Assembly: GCA_964408425.1 (NCBI GenBank)
Contig: CAYOZI010000010.1
Location: 1 to 29,262 of the forward strand
Source of the DNA: UBA10210 sp964408425
GTDB lineage: Archaea; Micrarchaeota; Micrarchaeia; Norongarragalinales; Norongarragalinaceae
DNA: 29,262 nucleotides
Reading direction: 5' to 3'
A model generated the notes under the pieces. That model did not search any database, was not told where the DNA came from, and worked only from the letters and a program-made list of their open reading frames with translations. Of the stretch, positions 14,619 to 22,453 are shown one piece after another; positions within the stretch are counted from its first letter, which is position 1; the number at the start of each line of letters is the position of its first letter. The translations under genes and the position numbers were made by a program.

Positions 14619-14761
14619 AACAGACAATTTTTAAAGCAGTTTCAGGCATATTATTACAGTCGCATTTTGGTGGCGTTTCTAAAAAGCCGTTATTTTGAGT
14701 TCTCTAAAACTCGGTTTCGCGATTATCTTTGAAAAAGAAAACTTAGAAGGTGATGGGTAAA

Positions 14762-16393
14762 ATGGCTCAAGGACAGATTTCAGGACAACCGATGGTCGTT
14801 TCGGGAGACCGGATTTTGGGTAGGGACGCCCAGCGCACTAATATTGCTGTGGCTTACGCCGTAGCGTCGGCTGTCAAAACCACTCTCGGCCCCAGGGGCA
14901 TGGACAAAATGATGGTTTCCGACCTAGGGGATATCGTGATTACGAACGACGGTGCGACGATTTTGAACGAGATGAACGTCGAACACCCTGCAGCGAAAAT
15001 GATGGTCGAAGTCGCCAAAACGCAAGACGAGGAAGTGGGCGACGGGACGACCAGCGCGGTCGTGTTGAGCGGGGAACTGTTGAAGAACGCTCTCGATTTG
15101 CTCGACCAGGACATTCACGCTTCCACTATCATAAGCGGTTATAAGAGCGCCGCGTCAAAGGCGATTGAAGAGCTTTACTCGGTTGCGGAAACCGTAGGGG
15201 TGAAGGACACTTCTATTCTCGAAAAAATCGCTTCAGTTTCAATGGGGAGCAAGACCGTTTCAGCGGGCGAAGCGCAGGGTTTTCTCGCGAAAATGGTGGT
15301 TTCGGCAGTAACGCAGGTTGCCGAGCACAAGGACGGAAAGATTTTCGTCGACAAGGATTACATTAAAATCGAGAAAAAGCAGGGCGGGGACGTCATGCAA
15401 ACCGTTCTGATTAATGGCGTTTTGATCGACAAGGAAATAGTCCATCCGGGAATGCCGAAGAAGCTGGAAAACGCGAAGATAGCACTGCTCGATGCAGCGC
15501 TGGAAATAGAGAAGACGGAAACCGACGCTCGCATAAGCATCACTTCTCCAGACCAGATGACCGCGTTTTTGGAGCAGGAGGAAAAAATGCTGAAGCAGAT
15601 GGTCGAAAAAGTCGCCGCTTCGGGCGCGAACGTCTTGTTCTGCCAGAAGGGAATAGACGACGTGGCGCAACACTATTTGTCCAAGAAAGGCATTGCCGCC
15701 GCAAGGAGAGTGAAGAAGAGCGACATGGAAAAGCTCGTACGCGCAAGCGGAGCGAGGATCGTCACTACTCTCGAAGACTTGGGCCCCAAGGATTTGGGCC
15801 ACGCCGGCATAGTGGAGGAAAGGAAGATTGCCGGAGAGCAGATGATTTTCGTTGAAAAGTGCAAGGACCCGAAGAGCGTAACCCTTCTCGTGCGCGGAGG
15901 GACGCAACACGTCGTAGATGAAGCCGACAGGGCTCTCGTTGACGCGATCGGAGCTGTGAAAAGCGCCGTTGAAGACGGGAAATTCGTCACCGGAGGCGGA
16001 AGCATCGACATGGAAATGGCGATGCGCTTGAGGAAATACGCCGTGGAAGTCGGTGGAAGGGAGCAGTTGGCCATACAGGCTTTCGCCGAAGCCCTCGAAG
16101 TCATTCCGCGCGCATTGAGCGAATCGTGCGGCTTGAACACCATCGATACTCTCGTGGATTTGCGCAGCAAGCACGAGAAAAAGCAGACTACGATGGGGAT
16201 AGACGTTTACAAGGCGCGCGTTCACGACATGAAGGAGCTCGGCATAATCGAGCCTTTGAGAGTGAAGAAGCAAGCCATCCAGAGCGCGAGCGAAGCTGCC
16301 GAAATGATTTTGAGGATTGACGACATCATTGCTGCAAAAGGCAAGGCGCCTTCAATGCCTCCTGGCGGAATGGGCGGCATGGACGACATGTAA
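14762..16393 (+). CDS. thsA: Thermosome subunit (group II chaperonin)
   Basis: This is an ATP-driven protein-folding subunit forming the two-ring archaeal chaperonin. Hallmarks are LGPRGMDKMMV, NDGATILNEM, GDGTTSAVVLSGELL, the hydrolysis-region segment GGGSIDMEMA, and a Gly/Met-rich C-terminal tail ending MDDM. About 543 residues, complete. I choose ATG 14762, since AAGGTGAT (14747-14754) sits 7 nt upstream and overlaps the earlier GTG and ATG candidates. A TATA-like ATTTTTAAAG (14627-14636) would give a leader of about 100 nt. Only one subunit gene is visible here. Confidence 0.97.
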   Translation: MAQGQISGQPMVVSGDRILGRDAQRTNIAVAYAVASAVKTTLGPRGMDKMMVSDLGDIVITNDGATILNEMNVEHPAAKMMVEVAKTQDEEVGDGTTSAVVLSGELLKNALDLLDQDIHASTIISGYKSAASKAIEELYSVAETVGVKDTSILEKIASVSMGSKTVSAGEAQGFLAKMVVSAVTQVAEHKDGKIFVDKDYIKIEKKQGGDVMQTVLINGVLIDKEIVHPGMPKKLENAKIALLDAALEIEKTETDARISITSPDQMTAFLEQEEKMLKQMVEKVAASGANVLFCQKGIDDVAQHYLSKKGIAAARRVKKSDMEKLVRASGARIVTTLEDLGPKDLGHAGIVEERKIAGEQMIFVEKCKDPKSVTLLVRGGTQHVVDEADRALVDAIGAVKSAVEDGKFVTGGGSIDMEMAMRLRKYAVEVGGREQLAIQAFAEALEVIPRALSESCGLNTIDTLVDLRSKHEKKQTTMGIDVYKARVHDMKELGIIEPLRVKKQAIQSASEAAEMILRIDDIIAAKGKAPSMPPGGMGGMDDM

Positions 16394-16433
16394 GCGCGTG
16401 CGTCCGCTATCCTTCTTTTTTTATTTTTCCCGC

Positions 16434-17174
16434 TTATTTTTTCAAGAAGTCGAACTTGTGCGGGTTTTCCAGAAACTGCTGGTAAACGTTGTCGCCCTCG
16501 AACTCCTGGTTTAAATGAAATTCCCGGGCGTTTATCCTCTTCAGCAACGGCAGGTTTTCGTAATTCCTGTTGGGAGTGAGCGAATCGTCTATCAGCTCGA
16601 AATACGCCGCCCCTTCCTTGATTCTGTAAAGCTCGTACTCGCTTTTGAATAGGGCGGTCAAATTTGCCATTACGAGCGTGGCGCGGGTCGGGTTGATCGT
16701 AACGTGGCCGTATCCCGACGGAACTACGATCTTGTCGCCTTTCTTTGCGCTTACGAATAAAACGTCGTCAACATCCCCTTTTTCCGAAGCTAGTTTTTGG
16801 AACAAGTAATGCGCCTGCCCCTCGAGAACCTCGTAGATTTCGGGATAACGCGTTCCTACTTCGCTCTTCGGGTGGTAATGGCCGATGGTTTTGTTGTATT
16901 CCTTTCCCAAATCCCAAGCTGGAATGACGGTTATATCGTATCGTATGCCGTGCTGTTCGAACAAAGGCTTGTCCAATTTCCTTGCAATTCCCCTGAACAT
17001 GTAGTATTGTTCCCGGTTTTTGTCCGCATTCGCGTAAAACCCCTTGTCGAAAACAACGCTCATCATCTGCATGAGCGTTCGGATGTCCGGCGTAAGTTCT
17101 ACCCCTTCGAAATACAGCCTTTTCCCGCTTTCGTCGAACTCCAAATCCGCCGGAAAAGTTTCCAGTTTTGCCAT
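16434..17174 (-). CDS. pgiA: Glucose-6-phosphate isomerase, archaeal cupin type
   Basis: The enzyme interconverts glucose 6-phosphate and fructose 6-phosphate. It belongs to the metal-dependent cupin family and is unrelated to bacterial PGI. The cupin metal motif is GHYHPK followed by YPEIYEVLEG, with a second His in PSGYGHVTIN. About 246 residues from the Met at 17174, which has GGGTG just upstream. An in-frame start at 17195 would add only seven residues. It converges on the thermosome gene with 40 bp between stops. Confidence 0.93.
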   Translation of the reverse strand: MAKLETFPADLEFDESGKRLYFEGVELTPDIRTLMQMMSVVFDKGFYANADKNREQYYMFRGIARKLDKPLFEQHGIRYDITVIPAWDLGKEYNKTIGHYHPKSEVGTRYPEIYEVLEGQAHYLFQKLASEKGDVDDVLFVSAKKGDKIVVPSGYGHVTINPTRATLVMANLTALFKSEYELYRIKEGAAYFELIDDSLTPNRNYENLPLLKRINAREFHLNQEFEGDNVYQQFLENPHKFDFLKK

Positions 17175-17243
17175 TCCAACACCCTTAATTCCCATTTTCC
17201 GCTGACTAAAAAGCGTTTTGGCGTAATACGCTTTCTTTTAACG

Positions 17244-17371
17244 CGGGCCTAGGGGGATTTGGACCCCCGACCTCCTGCTTTCCTCGTTTCTTTTGGGGTT
17301 GACAGACCTTTTCTTCCAGAAAAGGGATGTCTTAGAAGGCAGTTGCTCTGTCCAGGCTGAGCTATAGGCCC
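17244..17371 (-). tRNA. tRNA-Arg (TCT) with a 53-nt intron
   Basis: Acceptor GGGCCTA pairs perfectly with TAGGCCC. The anticodon loop is CTTCTAA with anticodon TCT at 17334-17336. An insertion at about 17280-17332 separates the anticodon from the 3' half of its stem (GCAGG), which is the canonical 37/38 archaeal intron site. The intron contains a CCTTTTC/GAAAAGG hairpin. The T-arm is GGGGGTCCAAATCCCCC. The discriminator is G and no CCA is encoded. The 27-43 pair is an A-G mismatch. The spliced length is about 75 nt. Confidence 0.92.
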
Positions 17372-17414
17372 ACCACTCAATTTTTTTGCCCGCGCAACTT
17401 AAAAAACGGCGGGG

Positions 17415-17804
17415 TTAAAAGAACTGGAAAAACACTTGAGGAATGTCCGTAGTCTGGGAAAAAGCTTTCGCGGTATTGTAAATGATTCCCCACTGCACGA
17501 TGAAGTGGATGATGCTGACCGCGAATAGAATGACGGCCAACAGCTTCAAGTGCTCGTACTTAGTCCAAATCAAGTACGCGAGCGCCGCGTAAGGCGATAT
17601 GATGGCCCATAATACGAGCAGCACGAGTTCCTTGTCGGTAAACAGGCTTTTCGCTTGCCTGTAGAATTCCGGAGGCTCGCGCCTGTAAGGAACGTAAACT
17701 CCGGACTCGTTGTAATCGAGCAGGCTTTTCTGGTGCCTGCTTATCTTCACGATGCGCGGCCTGTCCAAATCTTTCATCGGCAATCCAAATTCCTTTTCTC
17801 GCAT
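17415..17804 (-). CDS. Two-TM membrane protein of unknown function
   Basis: From the Met at 17804 the protein has 129 residues: a charged cytosolic stretch of about 65 residues (including KDLDRPRIVKISRHQ), then two membrane helices (ELVLLVLWAIISPYAALAYL and LLAVILFAVSIIHFIVQWGI) and a short tail. A TATA-like ATTTATTTATT about 24 bp upstream favours this start and leaderless transcription over longer upstream extensions. I do not recognise the family. Confidence 0.65.
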   Translation of the reverse strand: MREKEFGLPMKDLDRPRIVKISRHQKSLLDYNESGVYVPYRREPPEFYRQAKSLFTDKELVLLVLWAIISPYAALAYLIWTKYEHLKLLAVILFAVSIIHFIVQWGIIYNTAKAFSQTTDIPQVFFQFF

Positions 17805-17904
17805 TTGAAAACGGATTAGTGCAATAAATAAATGCCCCCTGCGGTTTTGGGGGCGTTTCGAACGGGTTTTAATTGCCTTTCCACCCAAATTTTATCCTTG
17901 AAAA

Positions 17905-17977
17905 GGGGGATTGGGGTAGCCTGGCATCCTGCGAGCTTCGGGAGTTCGCGACCTGAGTTCGAATCTCAGATCCCCCA
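17905..17977 (+). tRNA. tRNA-Pro (CGG)
   Basis: Acceptor GGGGGAT pairs with ATCCCCC. The D-arm contains GGGGTAGCCTGGCATCC, typical of archaeal tRNA-Pro. The anticodon stem CGAGC/GTTCG has loop TTCGGGA (anticodon CGG). The T-arm is CTGAGTTCGAATCTCAG. The discriminator is A, no CCA is encoded and there is no intron. TTTTAATT lies about 31 bp upstream. Confidence 0.94.
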
Positions 17978-18028
17978 CTGCAAAAAACGGAAGCAAATAA
18001 AAGAACGGCTTTTTTACTAGTTGAAGGG

Positions 18029-18376
18029 TTGAAGGGAAACTTGGCTTCGTTCACAAAGCGCATTCTGGAAAACAGGCTGGCGTTCGGAATAGCGATGGTG
18101 CTGGCGGGTTGGCTCGTGGGAGGGCTTTTTTACTACAAGATCGAGCACTTTTCGATCGTTGATTCATTATACTTCGCCGCGACCACGCTTACTACCGTCG
18201 GTTACGGAGACCTGTACCCTCAAACAACCTTGGGGAAAGTATTCACCGTATTCTACGTTTTCATAGGGCTGGGGTTGGTTCTTTATGTATTGACCCAGGT
18301 GGGGCGTTATTACTTGGACGAGGGTTTCACCCGCTCTAAGCGTTTTAGAAACAACCGCAACAACGTTAAAAAGTGA
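18029..18376 (+). CDS. Two-TM potassium channel
   Basis: The selectivity filter TTVGYGD (TVGYGD at 56-61) is intact, between a first membrane helix (FGIAMVLAGWLVGGLFY) and a second (VFTVFYVFIGLGLVLYVLTQV). This is the KcsA-like minimal pore, which would work as a tetramer. The usual cytosolic RCK/TrkA-N domain is absent: the protein ends with a short basic tail at residue 115. The TTG start is uncertain by a few codons. It is followed 9 bp later by aspS. Confidence 0.88.
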   Translation: MKGNLASFTKRILENRLAFGIAMVLAGWLVGGLFYYKIEHFSIVDSLYFAATTLTTVGYGDLYPQTTLGKVFTVFYVFIGLGLVLYVLTQVGRYYLDEGFTRSKRFRNNRNNVKK

Positions 18377-18385
18377 TTTTGAAAA

Positions 18386-19684
18386 ATGGACCTTTCGCAT
18401 TCCGTTTCCCAAATAAACCCTTCACTCGACGGGAAAAAGGTGAAAACGGCAGGGTGGATTCACGAGACGCGAGACGTGGGGAAACTCGTATTCATCGTAA
18501 TAAGGGAAGGGACCGGCTTGGCGCAAATAACCGTGAAAAAGGAAGCGGATCCCGAATTAGCCAAAACCGCTTCTTCGCTGGTTAAGGAAACGAGCGTTTA
18601 CTGTGAAGGCATAGTAAAGAAAAACCCGGGCGTCTCCGCGTTCGGATGCGAAATTATTCCGTCCAAGCTCGAAATCCTGGGTAAAGTCGTAAAGCAGGTT
18701 CCCTTTGAAATAACCGGCAAAGTGCCTGCGGATATAGACGTCCGTTTGGACAACCGGAGCGTGGACTTGCGGAGGCTGGAAACGCAATCCGTTTTCCGCA
18801 TAAGAAGCCAGGCGCAAAAGGCTTTCCGCGAAAAGGTTTTGGAGTTAGGGTTCCAGGAGATCAACACCCCCTCCCTGCTGGAAAGCGCGAGCGAAGGGGG
18901 GACGGACTTGTTCGAAGTGAAATACTTCGAGAGGAGGGCGTTGCTGGCGCAAAGCCCGCAGCTTTACAAACAACTCGCTGTCTTGGGGGGCATGACGAAA
19001 GTTTTCATGACCGTGCCCGTATTCCGCGCGGAAAAGCATAACACTACCGTTCATCTGAACGAAAGCACCCAGATGGATATAGAATCGGCTTTCATTGACG
19101 ATGGACAGGCGATGGACTATCTCGAAACCGTATTCCTGCACATTTTGAAGAGCGTGAAGGAAAACTGTTCTTCCGAGTTAAAGCTGCTGGGCTCCGAATT
19201 CCATATCCCGTCAAAAATCCCGCGTTTCACTTACACGGAAATACTGGAGAAACTGGAGCAAAAGGGTTTTGTGGTGGAATGGGGGCAGGACATTCCGAAA
19301 GAAGCAGATTCCCAACTGGAGCACATTCTCGGCGCCGAGGCTTTCTTCACGACGCGTTGGCCGACGATGGCAAGGGCTTTCTACGCCATGCCGGTTGAGG
19401 AAAAGCCGTTGGAGTGCAAAGGCTTCGACCTCGTGTTCAAGGGCTTGGAAATCGCCAGCGGAGCGCAGCGCATCCACGACCCTGACTTATTGGTAAAGCA
19501 ATTGAAGGCTAGAAACCTCAAGCCCGAAGAGTTCGAGTGGTATGTTGATGCTTTCCGTTACGGGCCGGTGCCGCACGCGGGCTGGAGCATCGGCTCTGAA
19601 AGATTGTGCATGAAGCTTTCCAACCGGCAAAACATCCGCGAGTGCGCTTTGTTCCCGAGAGACAGGAACAGGCTCACTCCATGA
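18386..19684 (+). CDS. aspS: Aspartyl-tRNA synthetase, archaeal type, probably non-discriminating
   Basis: This class IIb synthetase has an N-terminal OB-fold (KTAGWIHETRD) and a catalytic core with GGTDLFEVKYF, the flipping-loop/HLNESTQMDIE region, GLEIASGAQRIHDP and the motif 3 GSERL. It has 432 residues, normal for the archaeal form. By gapless alignment to the Thermococcus kodakarensis enzyme (recalled), the discriminating residues W26 and K85 are H26 and A85 here. His at 26 is the state in non-discriminating enzymes that also charge tRNA-Asn with Asp, for later amidation by GatCAB. No gat genes are in the window. Confidence 0.93.
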   Translation: MDLSHSVSQINPSLDGKKVKTAGWIHETRDVGKLVFIVIREGTGLAQITVKKEADPELAKTASSLVKETSVYCEGIVKKNPGVSAFGCEIIPSKLEILGKVVKQVPFEITGKVPADIDVRLDNRSVDLRRLETQSVFRIRSQAQKAFREKVLELGFQEINTPSLLESASEGGTDLFEVKYFERRALLAQSPQLYKQLAVLGGMTKVFMTVPVFRAEKHNTTVHLNESTQMDIESAFIDDGQAMDYLETVFLHILKSVKENCSSELKLLGSEFHIPSKIPRFTYTEILEKLEQKGFVVEWGQDIPKEADSQLEHILGAEAFFTTRWPTMARAFYAMPVEEKPLECKGFDLVFKGLEIASGAQRIHDPDLLVKQLKARNLKPEEFEWYVDAFRYGPVPHAGWSIGSERLCMKLSNRQNIRECALFPRDRNRLTP

Positions 19685-19694
19685 GGAATTTCAC

Positions 19695-20189
19695 ATGTCA
19701 AAAGAACCTAGCTTGGCTTTTCATTATCTCTCCAGCAGAACGGCTGGCAGAATGGCTTCCTTCATGGACCCGATTGTGAACCGAGTTAGTACAGAAAGTG
19801 AGTTTGGATTAAAAAACAAGGCAGAGCTGGAAAAACTCGATCTAGCCGGCAAGCTCCGGCTTTTAGAAGAGAAAAAGTATGGCGCGCTGGTGGCGTTCAG
19901 CAAAGAAACTCCCATTGGATTGATTGCTTTCCAAGACCATCCAGACGGAAGCAGGCACGCTTTTTTGGTTCACACTCTACCCGAACACAGGGGAAGGGGT
20001 GTTGCACTAGCATGCCTAAAACGATTTGTTCGAGACGGTTTCAAGAAAGGCTTTTCCAAACTCCGCGTGTCCATAGGCGCTTCAGGACGGGAAACTTCAG
20101 AGGCTATAGTGAGCCTTCTCAAAAAGTTTGAAGAACTGCACGCTGCCGGGCTTGGCGTTCGAGTGAATATTGAAACCGGTTTTTTTTGA
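19695..20189 (+). CDS. GNAT-family N-acetyltransferase
   Basis: The acetyl-CoA-binding motif A is visible as HTLPEHRGRGVALACLKRF (R-G-R-G-x-A), preceded by a beta strand HAFLV and the GLIAFQDH strand of motif D. It has 164 residues, a single GNAT fold. The substrate is unknown. GAGG at the aspS stop is a plausible ribosome binding site 8-10 nt ahead of the ATG, so it is likely co-transcribed with aspS. Confidence 0.85.
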   Translation: MSKEPSLAFHYLSSRTAGRMASFMDPIVNRVSTESEFGLKNKAELEKLDLAGKLRLLEEKKYGALVAFSKETPIGLIAFQDHPDGSRHAFLVHTLPEHRGRGVALACLKRFVRDGFKKGFSKLRVSIGASGRETSEAIVSLLKKFEELHAAGLGVRVNIETGFF

Positions 20190-20285
20190 AAAAATACGTT
20201 AATACTCCCTTTTGAGTGGTGCGAAAGTGCCGCCAACCGCGGTATTAAACCAATATTTTTTTAACCCCTCTTCATTCCACTTTGT

Positions 20286-21074
20286 ATGCGTTTGGTGGGG
20301 GTTGGAGTAGTATTGCTTTTGCTAGCCGTCAGCGTGCACGCGGCTTTTTCCACCGAACAATTGAAAAACGCCGCAATTGAAGCGGGCAAAATTCCCCAAG
20401 TCCAACCGCTTTTGGGGTCTAATGCGCTAGTATTATTGAAAGCGGGCAACGACCAGGCTTTCGTGTCTTGGGACGGAGCTTCGTTCTCGAATGCAAATCC
20501 CGGAAACCCCGATTTTACGATTGCGGCGTCTTCAAGCGCAATGCGCGCTTTGACGAATGCTGAAGACAAGGGCAGGGAGTTGAAATGCCTGTTGTCGAAA
20601 AACGGAATCGTCATTTCAGCTGCGGATTTGGCAAAGCAGGCGGCGATTAAAGCAGGCTCGGCTGCAATGGCTAATTGTCCAGAGCGCGTTTGGTTTTATT
20701 CTCCGAAACAGGAGTTTTACTTGAACGAAGCGAAAAACTTCGGTTTGTTTTTCGCGAGAAAACCCGGCATCCTCGCGCGAAGCCCCGGCTTGATTTACGA
20801 CACGGTAAGCAAGAGCCCCAACGCCGTAGGGCCTTGGAACATATTCAAAATCAACCCTGGCTTGAAAGGGCCTAACGACATACTGCGTTTGAATCCTGGT
20901 TTAATAGGGCCTGCGGACATGGCTATCCTAAACCCGAACTTGCACGGGCCTGCGGAATTCGCGCACATGATGGGAATAGGCGCCCACTCGAATTCCGTAC
21001 GCCATTTGGCAAACCAGGGGGTTCTGGATTTGGGAAGGTTCGATCCTTTGAACAGGTGGGGTAACAGAAGATGA
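20286..21074 (+). CDS. Secreted protein with a 13-residue Asn-Pro/Gly-Pro repeat, unknown function
   Basis: The N-terminus is a clear signal peptide (MRLVGVGVVLLLLAVSVHA, cleavage near residue 20). Residues 21-150 are mixed and contain two Cys (101 and 131). Residues 177-228 hold four 13-residue repeats: SPNAVGPWNIFKI, NPGLKGPNDILRL, NPGLIGPADMAIL and NPNLHGPAEFAHM, i.e. NPxLxGPxDhxxh. A degenerate precursor (RSPGLIYDTVSK) may precede them. I do not recognise the family. The ATG is about 25 bp after TATTTTTTTAA, so it is probably leaderless. The stop overlaps the next ATG (ATGA), coupling it to a membrane-anchored protein. Confidence 0.82.
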   Translation: MRLVGVGVVLLLLAVSVHAAFSTEQLKNAAIEAGKIPQVQPLLGSNALVLLKAGNDQAFVSWDGASFSNANPGNPDFTIAASSSAMRALTNAEDKGRELKCLLSKNGIVISAADLAKQAAIKAGSAAMANCPERVWFYSPKQEFYLNEAKNFGLFFARKPGILARSPGLIYDTVSKSPNAVGPWNIFKINPGLKGPNDILRLNPGLIGPADMAILNPNLHGPAEFAHMMGIGAHSNSVRHLANQGVLDLGRFDPLNRWGNRR

Positions 21075-21505
21075 ATAAAATCCTGATTGCAGTAATAGTG
21101 GTAATAGCTGTGATAGCCGTTGGCGCTTACTTTTTCTTATTCTCCAGCAGCGGGCCGGTTGAGTTGCCTGTTGATTTGGAAGCCCAGCAGGCAGAACAGA
21201 ATACGGGGCTTTACGCGGCGTTGTATTCCGGCGGGATTCAAGACCCGTTCGTGAATATTGATGAAACCCAGGCGTACGTCGCTTACGAGCTTCCGGACGG
21301 CTTCGATTCGGACTCGATGCAAAAGTTCGTTTTGGGAGAAGCGGCGAGCGCCGCTCCCAATTCCCCGAAGCTCGTTGCAGTGCAGTACGAAAACGAAGTT
21401 GCAAAGTCAATGTGGACTGTTGATACTCCTGCATATGACGATTGGATCGCGGGAAAAATCACTGACGAGCAGTTTGACGCTAAAATCGAAAAGAAGGCTC
21501 TTTGA
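21071..21505 (+). CDS. Single-TM-anchored extracellular protein, unknown function
   Basis: One N-terminal membrane helix (ILIAVIVVIAVIAVGAYFFLF) is followed by a Ser/Gly/Pro linker and an acidic domain of about 110 residues without Cys. It is oriented as a signal-anchor, with the domain outside. It overlaps the upstream repeat-protein gene by 4 bp and is surely co-translated with it. The two may form a surface complex, but no family is recognised. Confidence 0.78.
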   Translation: MNKILIAVIVVIAVIAVGAYFFLFSSSGPVELPVDLEAQQAEQNTGLYAALYSGGIQDPFVNIDETQAYVAYELPDGFDSDSMQKFVLGEAASAAPNSPKLVAVQYENEVAKSMWTVDTPAYDDWIAGKITDEQFDAKIEKKAL

Positions 21506-21511
21506 ATAAAA

Positions 21512-21537
21512 CGTGCAGGGGGAGTAAGACCTCCCCT
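21512..21537 (+). other. GC-rich hairpin downstream of the membrane-anchored protein
   Basis: GCAGGGGGAG is nearly complementary to CTCCCCTGC, with one bulged G, 7 bp after the stop codon of the preceding gene. It is not followed by a T run, so it may be a processing or stability element and not a terminator. Confidence 0.4.
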
Positions 21538-21725
21538 GCTCTGAAGGTGTACCGAAGTAATTGCACAGTCGTGCCTCATTTGGCATGAACTCTGTTTAAG
21601 CCCCCCGGCCAACAAATGGGACACGGTCGCTTCCCTAGTATTTATGACCGCGGCTACAGGTTTTTTGCTTTTCGGGCTTGCTTTTCATGTTCATTAGAGA
21701 TACCTTTGAGTTGATTTCGAAGATT

Positions 21726-21977
21726 TCAACGATGAATACAACCTGCCCAACAACAAGGCCTGCGCATTCCGCCTTTAAGCTTCGAGAGTGCCTTCTCGAT
21801 ACGGATATTCCGCGTTTCCGCTTTTTTGCCGGACGTAACCCAGCAGATCCACTCATTGCGTGCAAGTGGCGTAATATCTTCCCATGCTGCTCTAGCCGCA
21901 GGCGTTGAAATGAGGGCTATTCGTAAGTCCGCTGGCATTTTGTGCACCACACCACTGGCGATTTCTTTTTTGGTCAT
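21726..21977 (-). CDS. YdeI/OmpD-associated family (bacteriocin-protection-like) small protein
   Basis: The protein (83 residues) contains MPADLRIALISTPAARAAWE, then ITPLARNEWICWV, KKAETRNIRIEKA and the terminal RRPCCWAGCIHR. This pattern is typical of the short YdeI-like proteins common in bacteria. The exact role is not established. It stands alone in a 660-bp gene-poor stretch (21506-22172) between an archaeal operon and tRNA-Leu, which suggests horizontal gain. TTTTTAAGTATA upstream on the minus strand could be its TATA. Confidence 0.8.
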   Translation of the reverse strand: MTKKEIASGVVHKMPADLRIALISTPAARAAWEDITPLARNEWICWVTSGKKAETRNIRIEKALSKLKGGMRRPCCWAGCIHR

Positions 21978-22172
21978 AAGCTTATTTTACCCTCATATAC
22001 TTAAAAATAATTTCTGGCGACCATGTTCGAAGAAGATAATACGAAAAAATCATCACTATGCGTTCACTGCCTAAATGATGCAGAATTTATTAATGCCAAA
22101 TTCTACATTTCCGTGTAGCACAGGGGCAAAAAACTTCGGCATGCACTTAGACGCACTTAGATGTGGTATTAG

Positions 22173-22305
22173 TGCAGGGGGAGGGATTTGAACCCCCGAA
22201 CCCCTAAGGGAACAGGCCCTGAACCTGTCGCGTGTAGCCGGCTTTCTTTTCCAGGGTTTTCTTTCCTTGAAAGAAAAGCCTTTGACCAGGCTTCGCTACC
22301 CCTGC
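22173..22305 (-). tRNA. tRNA-Leu (CAG) with a ~48-nt non-canonical intron in the D-arm
   Basis: Acceptor GCAGGGG pairs with CCCCTGC. The anticodon stem ACAGG/CCTGT encloses TTCAGGG (anticodon CAG). The long variable arm TCCCTTAGGGGTTC and the T-arm follow. About 48 extra nucleotides lie between the D-loop (CCTGGTCAAA) and the anticodon stem, near 22233-22280. Placing the junction before CGC restores a GCG/CGC D-stem, whereas the alternative GGC leaves a G-G mismatch. The insert folds with GGCTTT/AAAGCC ends. The discriminator is A and no CCA is encoded. The exact splice sites need checking. Confidence 0.88.
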
Positions 22306-22453
22306 GTGATAAAAATTCTGTCTGCAAGAAAAGAAAAAGCCTTCTTTTGCCCTTTTTCAAAAGGGTTTTTAACTCTCCCGACCGTATTTCTTAAATAACG
22401 TTTAACGGTGGGTTTTTTTTCGTTTTCAGCAGGTTAAAAAACGGTTTTTTGAA

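Noticed and set aside
15260..16273. Long open frame of 337 codons on the minus strand opposite the thermosome gene
   Set aside because: It mirrors a strongly conserved chaperonin frame, has no family motifs and no ribosome binding site. It is a shadow of codon bias.
21512..21537. Intrinsic terminator
   Set aside because: The stem is good but no T run follows, so I list it only as a hairpin.
22023..22118. 31-codon ORF with a CVHC motif (MFEEDNTKK start)
   Set aside because: There is no ribosome binding site and the AT-rich element is too close for a leaderless start. One CxxC in a short ORF is weak evidence.
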